DNA of 64,000 nucleotides, taken from contig JAZSOH010000025.1 of assembly GCA_045536815.1 (NCBI GenBank), positions 62,001 to 126,000 on the forward strand. The letters are read 5' to 3'. Origin of the DNA: UMGS1279 sp045536815. GTDB taxonomy: Bacteria; Bacillota; Clostridia; Oscillospirales; Acutalibacteraceae. Of the stretch, positions 50,027-58,374 are shown piece after piece (position 1 is the first letter of the stretch; each line of letters begins with the position of its first letter). The translations under genes and the position numbers were made by a program. The notes below the pieces were generated by a model that made no database searches, was not told the origin of the DNA, and worked only from the letters and a program-made list of their open reading frames with translations.

Positions 50027-50506
50027 ATGAAAAGAGAAAGCTATCTTAATTGGGATGAATATTTTATGGGAGTTGCTATGCTCTCGGCGGGCAGAAGTAA
50101 AGACCCGTCTACTCAGGTTGGTGCTTGTATTGTAAATGATGAAAATAGAATTATGTCGGTTGGTTATAACGGTATGCCGGCAGGTTGCTCGGACGATACT
50201 TTTCCTTGGGACAGAAGCGGTGACACCCTTGATACCAAATATCCGTTTGTTTGCCATGCCGAGCTTAATGCTATCTTAAATTTCAGGGGCGGTTCATTAA
50301 AGGGTTGTAAGTGTTATTGTACGCTTTTCCCTTGTAATGAGTGCGCCAAGGCTATTATCCAAATCGGTATTTCTGAAGTAATTTATCTTGAAGATAAATA
50401 TGCGAAAAGCGAGTCGGTTATTGCCTCTAAAATGATGTTTGAAGCGGCGGGCGTAAAGTTTAGACCTTATAAGCCCGGCGGCCACGAAGTTAGATTTCAG
50501 CTTTAA
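50027..50506 (+). CDS. dCMP deaminase (ComEB-like)
   Basis: A zinc-dependent deaminase of 159 residues that converts dCMP to dUMP for thymidylate synthesis. The zinc site is HAELNAIL near residue 76 (His plus catalytic Glu) and PCNECAKAI near 104 (two Cys). STQVGACIVN near 28 and GYNGMPAGC near 44 are typical of the dCMP deaminase group. It starts nine bases after the HAD gene. Bacillus comEB lies in a competence operon; no competence genes are seen here. Confidence 0.93.
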   Translation: MKRESYLNWDEYFMGVAMLSAGRSKDPSTQVGACIVNDENRIMSVGYNGMPAGCSDDTFPWDRSGDTLDTKYPFVCHAELNAILNFRGGSLKGCKCYCTLFPCNECAKAIIQIGISEVIYLEDKYAKSESVIASKMMFEAAGVKFRPYKPGGHEVRFQL

Positions 50507-50523
50507 AATTATATTATATTTTG

Positions 50524-50551
50524 ACAACCGTCTTTTTGGGCGGTTGTTTTT
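50524..50551 (+). terminator. Terminator after the dCMP deaminase gene
   Basis: Stem ACAACCG/CGGTTGT followed by TTTT. Confidence 0.8.
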
Positions 50552-50570
50552 ATTTTGGTGATAAAATTTA

Positions 50571-50599
50571 TTGTAATAGCTAGGGATTTATGTTATAAT
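50571..50599 (+). promoter_or_regulatory. Promoter of addB-addA
   Basis: TTGTAA and TATAAT with a 17-base spacer, 40 bases before the addB start. Confidence 0.65.
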
Positions 50600-50639
50600 T
50601 TATTATGTTAAATAATGCTTTAAGAAAAGAGGCAAAGAA

Positions 50640-53600
50640 ATGCTGCAGTTTGTTTTTGGAAGGGCTTTTTCGGGCAAGACCGAGTATATTCATTCGCAAA
50701 TTGAAAAAGAAAATGACGGCGTCTTTTTGCTTGTACCGGAACAATATACCTTTGAAACCGAAAAGCAAATGCTAAAACGTATTGGTAGCGGCTTTATGGG
50801 TAGAGTTAATGTTTTAAGCTTTAGTAGAATGTGTGAAGCCGCAGGGCAAATTTATGGCGGTATTTCAGGTATTAGAATAGATGATAGTCAAAGAATTATT
50901 TTAATGGGCAGAGCCGTTAAAATGGTAAGCGCCCGACTTAGCCTATTCAAAAAGTATACTAAAAACCCTGAATTTATAAAACAAATCACCGATATTATAA
51001 GTGAGTTTAAACTTGCGGGTATTTCTTTTGAAGAACTGTTGCAAGTAGCCAACAACTTAGAGGAAAATTCGCTTAAAATTAAACTTACTGAAATTGCAGA
51101 AATTTATGCGGCATACAACCATTTGTTAGAAAAGGTTTATATCGATCCGTTAGATGATATTGAGATGCTTATAAATAAAGCATCATCAACCGATTTTTTC
51201 AACAACAAAACTGTTTATATTGATGCGTTCAAAGGTTTTACAGGCTCACAAATTAAACTTTTAAAGCTAATGATACTTAAATGCAAAAAGGTTGTTATAA
51301 CCTTTTGTGCCGATAACGGTGTTGACAAGTTTGGCGGAGTAGACGTTTTTTCTAACATTAAAAGCGTCGCAAATTCTTTAGAAAAGTATGCAAGGGAAAA
51401 TGGAGTTCAAATTTTAGATGAGGTAGTTCTTGCCGATACTCATTTTAAATATGAGGATTTAAAATTTTTAGAAAGTAGTTTTTCTTCAGCTAAAAATGAA
51501 ATATTCGATAATGCTCAAAATATAGTTTTGGGTAGTCTTTTAAATCCCGCTTTAGAGGTGGAGTTTGTTCTCAAAACAATTCGCCGACTAGTTAGAAAGC
51601 AGGGGTATAGATATAGCGATTTTGTAATTATAGCGCGTGATATTGAAAAATATTTAAGAATTATAGAATCGCTAAAAACAAAATACGATATCCCTTGCTA
51701 TCTAGATAAAACAAGGCCGCTTTCTTTATCTTTAATTTCAAGGTTGGCTCTTTCAGCGCTTAAAGCCGCAAAAAATGTTGATACCGAAAACATTTTGCTT
51801 TTGCTCAAAACGGGGCTTTTGGGCATTAGTGATGATGATATCGCTCTTTTAGAGGAGTATACTTTTATTTGGGATATTAACGGGGAAGATTGGTGTAGCG
51901 ATTGGACAATGGACCCTGACGGGATTGTTACAGGTGAATATAAAAGCAGTCCTGAAGTTTTGAAGGAAAGGCTTTCAAAACTCAACACCCTTAGAAGCAG
52001 GGTTATCGCGCCTATTTTAACACTTCGCGGTAGTTTAAACAAAAGCGTTAGGGAAGTATCTAAAGCTCTTTACGGCTTTATTATGGGCTTTGAGGCTGAT
52101 AAAAATTTGCTTTCCTACTGTGAAAAGCTCGAAGGCCCGAGTCTTCTTGATGATAAGGAATTTATTTTGAATTCGTGGGATGCTTTTATTAGTGTTTTGG
52201 ATAATATAGTTAGATGTTATGATGATGAAACAATATCCGCCGACGAATATATTGATGTTTTTTCTCTTGCAATTTCCGGTTACAAAATCGGTAGTGTGCC
52301 CAAAACCTTGGATGAGGTAATATGCGGAAGTGCCGATAGAATTAGAACATCGGGACAAAAAATTGCTTTTGTGATTGGCGCTAATCAGGGAGAATTTCCG
52401 TCATTTGTTGGTGATAACGGACTTCTCCTTAAATCTGATAGAATAAGGCTTCACGAAGCAGGGTTAGAGATTTCTGACCGCTTTAACAGTTTTGCCGTAG
52501 ATGAAATGTTTATGTTTTATTCTTCGGTTACTGCGGGTAGCGAAAAAGTATATATTTTATGCCACTCTCAAGAACTTGATGGAACGAAAACCGACGAAAG
52601 CAGTGAATTTTCTCGCCTTAAAAGAATTTTTGGTGAAACAAAGCTTTCACTAGAAGAAAATATGCCCGAAACAAAGGAGGAAGCTTTTTCACTTCTTGCA
52701 AAAAACAAGGATAAAAATAGCTCTACTGTTTTGGCGCTAAGCGAATATTTTTCTGAAAACGAAGAGGATTGTCTTAGACTTAAAAATCTAAATAATATGG
52801 AAAAAAGTGGAGTCCACCGACTTTCTAAAGATGTGGCGAATAAACTTTTTGGGGACAATTTGTATCTTTCTGCAAGTAAAATTGAGAATTATAATGGTTG
52901 CGCTTTTTCCTATTTTTGCAGATATGTTTTAAATATCTCGCCCCTTAAAAAAGCCGACCTCGACAATATGCAAAGGGGAACAATAGTCCATTATATTATG
53001 GAAAACGTTTTAAGGGATTTTGGGCGAGGTATCAAAGATATAAGTGATACCGAAATTAAGGCTTCAGTTAATAAGTATATGAGCATATATCTGAGCGACG
53101 TTGAGGGGGCCGAGTTTTTAAATAAGCCGAGATTTAAGTTTTTATACAGTATGATTGCAAAAATGTCTCTTGCAGTTTTGCTTCATATTAAGGAAGAGTT
53201 TAAGGTTTCTAGCTTTGAACCTGTATCTTTCGAGCTTGAAATAGCCAAAAATGGCAGCCTACCTCTTTTTAAACTTAAATTCAGTGGTGAAAAAACGCTC
53301 TCATTAAACGGTAAAATAGACCGCGTAGATGCTCTTAAAGGCGTAAATGGGGAAAATTATATTAGGGTAGTAGACTATAAAACGGGTAGCAAAGAATTTC
53401 ATTTGCCCGACGTTTTGTATGGCCTTAATATGCAAATGCTTGTATATTTGGCCGCAATAAAAAAACTTGGCACCGACCTTTTCGGCGAGGTAACCCCTGC
53501 GGGAATTTTGTATAAGCCTTCAAAACGAAGCATTCAAAAAGAGGGTGAAGCTAAATCACTTGGATTTGCTATGAACGGTATGATAGTTGATAGTGAAGAA

Positions 53601-53927
53601 ATTTTAAACGGAATGGACTCTACCAATTCAGGAAAATTTGCCCCGAAAAACACCGGCAAAGAGAGAAAGGGTAACCCAATTTTATCACCCGATGATTTTG
53701 ATACGGTGCTTTCATTTGTAGAAAAAAAGATTTGCACCACTGCCGAAAAAATAACTAATGGTGTTTTTGATGTTAATCCGATTAAATGTGATGGATACGA
53801 GGCTTGTAAATACTGTGATTTTTCGTCTGTATGCGGAATTGAAGGGGATAGTGAAAAAACTTTGATTTCGCCCCTTTCAAATGGACAGGTTATAACAAAA
53901 ATGAAGGAGGAGCTTGGCAATGTATGA
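50640..53927 (+). CDS. addB: AddAB helicase-nuclease subunit B
   Basis: A 1095-residue subunit of the AddAB complex that resects double-strand breaks for RecA. The N-terminus has a Walker A-like GRAFSGKTEY at residue 7. The central region is helicase-like without full motor motifs. The C-terminal RecB-family nuclease has VVDYKTG near 912 and QMLVYLAA. Iron-sulfur cluster cysteines bracket this domain: a Cys pair in NGCAFSYFC near 755 and GYEACKYCDFSSVCG near 1060. All match functional AddB. The 3' end overlaps addA by eight bases. Confidence 0.96.
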   Translation: MLQFVFGRAFSGKTEYIHSQIEKENDGVFLLVPEQYTFETEKQMLKRIGSGFMGRVNVLSFSRMCEAAGQIYGGISGIRIDDSQRIILMGRAVKMVSARLSLFKKYTKNPEFIKQITDIISEFKLAGISFEELLQVANNLEENSLKIKLTEIAEIYAAYNHLLEKVYIDPLDDIEMLINKASSTDFFNNKTVYIDAFKGFTGSQIKLLKLMILKCKKVVITFCADNGVDKFGGVDVFSNIKSVANSLEKYARENGVQILDEVVLADTHFKYEDLKFLESSFSSAKNEIFDNAQNIVLGSLLNPALEVEFVLKTIRRLVRKQGYRYSDFVIIARDIEKYLRIIESLKTKYDIPCYLDKTRPLSLSLISRLALSALKAAKNVDTENILLLLKTGLLGISDDDIALLEEYTFIWDINGEDWCSDWTMDPDGIVTGEYKSSPEVLKERLSKLNTLRSRVIAPILTLRGSLNKSVREVSKALYGFIMGFEADKNLLSYCEKLEGPSLLDDKEFILNSWDAFISVLDNIVRCYDDETISADEYIDVFSLAISGYKIGSVPKTLDEVICGSADRIRTSGQKIAFVIGANQGEFPSFVGDNGLLLKSDRIRLHEAGLEISDRFNSFAVDEMFMFYSSVTAGSEKVYILCHSQELDGTKTDESSEFSRLKRIFGETKLSLEENMPETKEEAFSLLAKNKDKNSSTVLALSEYFSENEEDCLRLKNLNNMEKSGVHRLSKDVANKLFGDNLYLSASKIENYNGCAFSYFCRYVLNISPLKKADLDNMQRGTIVHYIMENVLRDFGRGIKDISDTEIKASVNKYMSIYLSDVEGAEFLNKPRFKFLYSMIAKMSLAVLLHIKEEFKVSSFEPVSFELEIAKNGSLPLFKLKFSGEKTLSLNGKIDRVDALKGVNGENYIRVVDYKTGSKEFHLPDVLYGLNMQMLVYLAAIKKLGTDLFGEVTPAGILYKPSKRSIQKEGEAKSLGFAMNGMIVDSEEILNGMDSTNSGKFAPKNTGKERKGNPILSPDDFDTVLSFVEKKICTTAEKITNGVFDVNPIKCDGYEACKYCDFSSVCGIEGDSEKTLISPLSNGQVITKMKEELGNV

Positions 53928-56900
53928 TAGGTTTACACCTGAACAAAAAAACGCTGTAAAAGCCAAAGGCTCCGTTATTGTTACCGCCGCCGCAGGTAGC
54001 GGTAAAACCGCTGTGCTTACCGAGAGAGTAATTGATAAGCTTAAAAATGAAAGCCTTTCTGCCGACCGACTTTTAATAGTTACATTTACAAATTTGGCGG
54101 CGGCAGAAATGAAAAATCGTATAGAAAAAAGGCTTTATGAGGAATGTGAAAATGCGCCTTTCAATCTTCACCTTTTAAAGCAGAGGCTTTTAATATCTTC
54201 GGCAGACATTTGTACAATTGATTCTTTTTGTATAAAACTTTTAAGAAATCATTTTGGTAAAATTGGTATCAACCCCGATTTTAAAATTGCCGACCCTACC
54301 ACCGAGGATATGCTTTCTAAAAAGGTGCTCTCCAAAATTTTTAAGGAACACTATGAAACCAGCGATGAAGATTTTTATGAGTTTTTAAAATCTACCGATT
54401 CAATTTATAGCGATGAAAATGCACAAAACAGAGTTTTAGAGCTTTATAAAAAGGTTATGACAATGCCTTTTTATAGGGAAAGACTTGATAAAATGCTTTC
54501 AGATTATTCTAACGATAATGTTTTTGAAAGTGTTTGGTTTGAATTTCTTTTTTCGAGTCTGAGCGAAAAAGCCGAAGAACTTAAAAATGCTTTAAGTACA
54601 CAGTTTGGCACCTTGGAAGGTGATGAAAAAAGTTATTTTGCAGTAGGAACTGTTATAAATACTTATGTTTCATACCTTGGAAATATCGAAAAGGCAGCAA
54701 AAGAGAAGGATTTTGATAGAATAAAAGCTTTTGTTATAAATCCTCCCGAAAAGCCTAATCTAAAACAGAAATTTGACTCTGAAATTAAAGCCAGGGTAAA
54801 AGCAAATTTCGAAATTGTAAATGACCTTTTATCATCTTATTTGCCAATTTTTTCTCTCTCAAAGGAAGAGATAGAAAACGAAATGCACCTTTGCCAAAAA
54901 CTTGCAAATGTGTTGGTTTCGCTTTGCAAGGAATTTGACGAAAAATATTTTGCAGAGCTTTCTAAAAAAGGGCTTTTAACCTTTCAAATTAGTGAGCAGC
55001 TTGCCTTTAATTTGCTTTGCGAAAATGCTAAAGACGGTTTTGCATCAAGCGAGGTTTCTAAAGAAATTTCTAATTTTTATGATGAGGTTATGGTTGACGA
55101 GTATCAGGACGTAAATAACCTTCAAAATATGTTGTTTTATATTTTGTCAGATTATGGAAAAAAGCTGTTTGTTGTTGGCGATGCAAAACAAAGCATCTAT
55201 GGCTTTAGAAACGCCAGTCCTGAGTTTTTTATTAGTAAAGCAAAAAATGCTGTGCCATATGACCAAGAGCTTGCAGGCGAAGTTCTAAAAAGAGTAGTGC
55301 TTTCTGCCAATTTTAGAAGCAGAAAGGGTATTTGCGATTTTGTTAACGGATTTTTCTCTCTTGCAATGTCAGAAAAATTCGGCGGAATGGTGTATGATGA
55401 GCTTGAAAAACTTAATCCCAAGGCGGATTTTTTGGGAACTGCCGAAGAGTGTGTAGAGTTTCGTTTTACAGAAAGCGCAGACCAGTCGCCTTTAGAGATT
55501 GCAAAATATATTTGCGAGTGCGTAAGCAGAAAAATGCTGGTACAGTCTAAGGATTCAAACGGTTTACCGGTTTTGCGACCTGTAACCTTTGGCGATTTTG
55601 CAGTTTTGTTTAGGACTTCAACTAAGTTTTCAAGCTACTATGAAGCATTTAACGAATATAACATACCCGTTTCTATTTCGGACGGGAACTTTTTTGAAGC
55701 CGCCGAAATTAAATGTATTACGGCTTTCCTTACGGCGATAAATTCACCAATGAATGATATTGCTATGCTTACTGTTTTGATGTCGCCTGTTTTTGGCTTT
55801 ACCGCCGAAGAGATTGCCATTATAAAAAGCGCAGATAAAAAGTCAAGACTTTATAAGCTTTTAAAGGCAAAAAGCGGTAATGACAATCCAAAAATTCAGA
55901 GATTTTTAGAAATTTTCAATCTTTATAGACAAAAAGCCGCATGTCTTAAAACTGCCGACCTTATAAGTTTTATACTAGAACATAGCGACTTATTAAATTA
56001 TTATTCCTCTTGTCCTTTTGGCGATAGAAGGGTAAGCAACCTGCTGTATTTTGAGGAGATAGCAGAGGCATTTTCGGGAGAGAATTTAGGTGATTTGTCA
56101 GAATTTTTATATCATATTAAGTTCTTAGCTGAAAAAGGCGAGATAAAACAAAGCACAATTTCACAGGAAAATAGTGTAAAATTTCTTACTATGCATAAAT
56201 CCAAGGGATTGCAATTTCCCGTTGTTATTGTTGCCGAAGCGGCTTCTAATTTTAGTCTCAAAAGCACCCAAGACGACCTTGCCGTAGACGAAAAACTTGG
56301 ACTTTCTTTCACCCGTTTGGATGAAGAAAACGCCATAAAATATATATCTACGCCAAAAAAGATAACAAATATGCATATCTTAAAAAAAGAAAGAGAGGAA
56401 GAGCTTCGCCTACTTTATGTTGTTATGACAAGGGCAGAAGAAAAACTAGTTTTCTTTTTACCTCATTCGGGAACTAAGAGTTCGCCATTATTTGTTGCAA
56501 AAGAAAAACTCGCTTGTTTTAGTGATAGTACAGGAATTTCTCCAATGGCTTTTTCTGAGTCAAAAAGCACAGCAGTTTGGATTTTAATGTACGCTCTTTT
56601 ACTAAAGGGATTTGAGGGCATACGAGATGATTTAGGGGTTAGTCCAAATGTTATTCCCGATACTGTACGGCTTAGCGATGCAAAAGCAACCTATAGTTTT
56701 GATAGCGTTTTAGAGCCTGAAATTTTGGGCGAAACGGGTGAGGAAGAAAAGGCTTCGGAATTGCCGGTTGACTTTAATTTTAAAGAGGCGTTTGAGTACA
56801 AATATCCTTTCCAAAAGCTAAGGGAGATTGAGGCAAAAACCTCGGTATCTGCGCTTGTGAAGGAAAATAAAACTACCGAGTATTTCGGCGCCAGTAGACC

Positions 56901-57438
56901 TGCGTTTATGTCTAATAAGGAGCTTAGCCCCGCCGAAAAGGGAACGGCGCTTCATAAATTTTTACAATACGCCGATTTCAGACTCCTTAAAACCGACGCC
57001 TTAAAGGAGCTTGATAGACTAAGAGAGCTTGAATTTTTATCCTCGCTTGAAGCAAATGCAATAGATTTAAGCCAGATTACCGCTTTTACTAAAACCAATA
57101 TTTTTGAAAGAATGGTTTCGTCAAATAAGGTTTTAAAAGAGCAAAGGTTTTTAATTTCGGTTCCGGCAGGGGAACTTCAAAAAGACCTTGAGGCAAAACT
57201 TTGTAATGAAGAAATAATTGTTCAGGGTGCAATTGACTGCATCTTTTTCGAAGAAAATAAGCCAATTTTAATTGATTTTAAAACCGACCGTGTTAGCGAC
57301 GAAAAAGAGCTTTTGAACCGCTATTTTGAACAGCTTAAAATTTATAGTGTTGCTATAGAAAAAATGTTTGGTCATAAGGTAAAAGAGTGTTATATTTATT
57401 CATTACACCTTAACAAATGGATATTAGTTTCAGTATAA
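53920..57438 (+). CDS. addA: AddAB helicase-nuclease subunit A
   Basis: A 1172-residue UvrD/Rep-family helicase fused to a C-terminal nuclease. Helicase motifs are intact: FTPEQKNAV, Walker A AAAGSGKTAVLTERV, VDEYQDVN, GDAKQSIYGFR, NFRS, TMHKSKGLQFPVV and RLLYVVMTRA. The nuclease motif is GAIDCIFF...LIDFKTDR near 1100-1120. With AddB it forms a dual-nuclease Chi-regulated resection machine. The start chosen is ATG 53920; TTG 53914 has tighter spacing to AGGAGGAG and cannot be excluded. The gene ends at a 16-bp terminator stem. Confidence 0.96.
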   Translation: MYDRFTPEQKNAVKAKGSVIVTAAAGSGKTAVLTERVIDKLKNESLSADRLLIVTFTNLAAAEMKNRIEKRLYEECENAPFNLHLLKQRLLISSADICTIDSFCIKLLRNHFGKIGINPDFKIADPTTEDMLSKKVLSKIFKEHYETSDEDFYEFLKSTDSIYSDENAQNRVLELYKKVMTMPFYRERLDKMLSDYSNDNVFESVWFEFLFSSLSEKAEELKNALSTQFGTLEGDEKSYFAVGTVINTYVSYLGNIEKAAKEKDFDRIKAFVINPPEKPNLKQKFDSEIKARVKANFEIVNDLLSSYLPIFSLSKEEIENEMHLCQKLANVLVSLCKEFDEKYFAELSKKGLLTFQISEQLAFNLLCENAKDGFASSEVSKEISNFYDEVMVDEYQDVNNLQNMLFYILSDYGKKLFVVGDAKQSIYGFRNASPEFFISKAKNAVPYDQELAGEVLKRVVLSANFRSRKGICDFVNGFFSLAMSEKFGGMVYDELEKLNPKADFLGTAEECVEFRFTESADQSPLEIAKYICECVSRKMLVQSKDSNGLPVLRPVTFGDFAVLFRTSTKFSSYYEAFNEYNIPVSISDGNFFEAAEIKCITAFLTAINSPMNDIAMLTVLMSPVFGFTAEEIAIIKSADKKSRLYKLLKAKSGNDNPKIQRFLEIFNLYRQKAACLKTADLISFILEHSDLLNYYSSCPFGDRRVSNLLYFEEIAEAFSGENLGDLSEFLYHIKFLAEKGEIKQSTISQENSVKFLTMHKSKGLQFPVVIVAEAASNFSLKSTQDDLAVDEKLGLSFTRLDEENAIKYISTPKKITNMHILKKEREEELRLLYVVMTRAEEKLVFFLPHSGTKSSPLFVAKEKLACFSDSTGISPMAFSESKSTAVWILMYALLLKGFEGIRDDLGVSPNVIPDTVRLSDAKATYSFDSVLEPEILGETGEEEKASELPVDFNFKEAFEYKYPFQKLREIEAKTSVSALVKENKTTEYFGASRPAFMSNKELSPAEKGTALHKFLQYADFRLLKTDALKELDRLRELEFLSSLEANAIDLSQITAFTKTNIFERMVSSNKVLKEQRFLISVPAGELQKDLEAKLCNEEIIVQGAIDCIFFEENKPILIDFKTDRVSDEKELLNRYFEQLKIYSVAIEKMFGHKVKECYIYSLHLNKWILVSV

Positions 57439-57443
57439 CAAAA

Positions 57444-57484
57444 AACACGCTAAATCGTTCATCAAACGATTTAGCGTGTTTTGC
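57444..57484. terminator. Strong terminator after addA
   Basis: A 16-bp perfect stem AACACGCTAAATCGTT/AACGATTTAGCGTGTT with T residues on the plus side and A residues upstream. Confidence 0.9.
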
Positions 57485-57558
57485 ATTGTTAAAAATCAAA
57501 TAATAAATTATAAAGCTAAAATCTAATTTACTTAGATATATTTCAAACTTATATTAGT

Positions 57559-58368
57559 TTATTTTATACCATAAAGGTTTAATACATTTTCGCTTAGTAT
57601 CATTTTGCGCTCTTTATCAGTTAAGGGGAGGGACATAAATCTCTCAAGCTCAATTTCGGGAGAAAAAATCGGGAAATCAGAACCAAATAAAACACGGTCT
57701 GCGCCATAGCGGCGTATTATTTCGGTAGCCCTTTCTACAGAAAGCTCATAAAGGCTTGAAGAACTATCAACATAAAAGTTTTTATAGTTTGTAAGCATTT
57801 CAACCGCATCATCCCAAACAGACCAACCGCCAAGGTGTGCGCCAATTATAGTAAGGTTTTTGTATATATCTAAAATTGGCACCAAACGGTTGGGATTCGA
57901 ATAGTCAAAACGATAATCGCCCGTATGCATTAAAATCGGAATATTTTCTTTTTCGCACAGTTCATATATTTTAAGGCAACGGTAATCATCAATTTTGAAT
58001 TTTTGGATATCCGGATGTAGCTTTACACCGTGAAGGCCCAGTTCTTTAATATGCTCTAAATCGCCTTTTATATCAAGGCTATCGGGGTGTAGAGTGCCAA
58101 GACCTATAAGTGTATCCTTATGAAGTAAAACCTCACTGGCAATAAATTCATTTATACTTTTAACTTGGTGAGGTGTAGTCGCGACCGATTGTACAACAAA
58201 TCGGTCTATTCCTACATTTTGACCAATTTTTAGTAGAGACTCTACAGTTCCGTCACCGAGCGCTGTCATATTGTAAAACCTGCCGGTACTATCTACGGCA
58301 GGTTTTGCAATCTTTATTGGATAAATATGACAGTGAGAATCGATAACGGTAAATTTGTTATCTATCAT
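57559..58368 (-). CDS. Amidohydrolase family protein (COG2159-like)
   Basis: A 269-residue TIM-barrel hydrolase or decarboxylase. The metal motif DSHCHIYP is at residue 10, LHPD near 93, the catalytic-region LMHTGDYRFD near 145, IIGAHLGGW near 168 and the conserved GSDFPIFSP near 230. These match amidohydrolase-2 proteins, which include decarboxylases and lactonases; the substrate is unknown. It is third in the T-box operon and starts six bases after the fusion gene, using an AGAGGT site inside the end of that gene. No terminator is seen immediately after it. Confidence 0.85.
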   Translation of the reverse strand: MIDNKFTVIDSHCHIYPIKIAKPAVDSTGRFYNMTALGDGTVESLLKIGQNVGIDRFVVQSVATTPHQVKSINEFIASEVLLHKDTLIGLGTLHPDSLDIKGDLEHIKELGLHGVKLHPDIQKFKIDDYRCLKIYELCEKENIPILMHTGDYRFDYSNPNRLVPILDIYKNLTIIGAHLGGWSVWDDAVEMLTNYKNFYVDSSSSLYELSVERATEIIRRYGADRVLFGSDFPIFSPEIELERFMSLPLTDKERKMILSENVLNLYGIK

Positions 58369-58374
58369 ATCGTT

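Noticed and set aside
57880..57905. tRNA T-arm-like sequence (GGTTGGGATTCGAAT)
   Set aside because: It lies inside the amidohydrolase gene and no acceptor or anticodon stem can be built around it.
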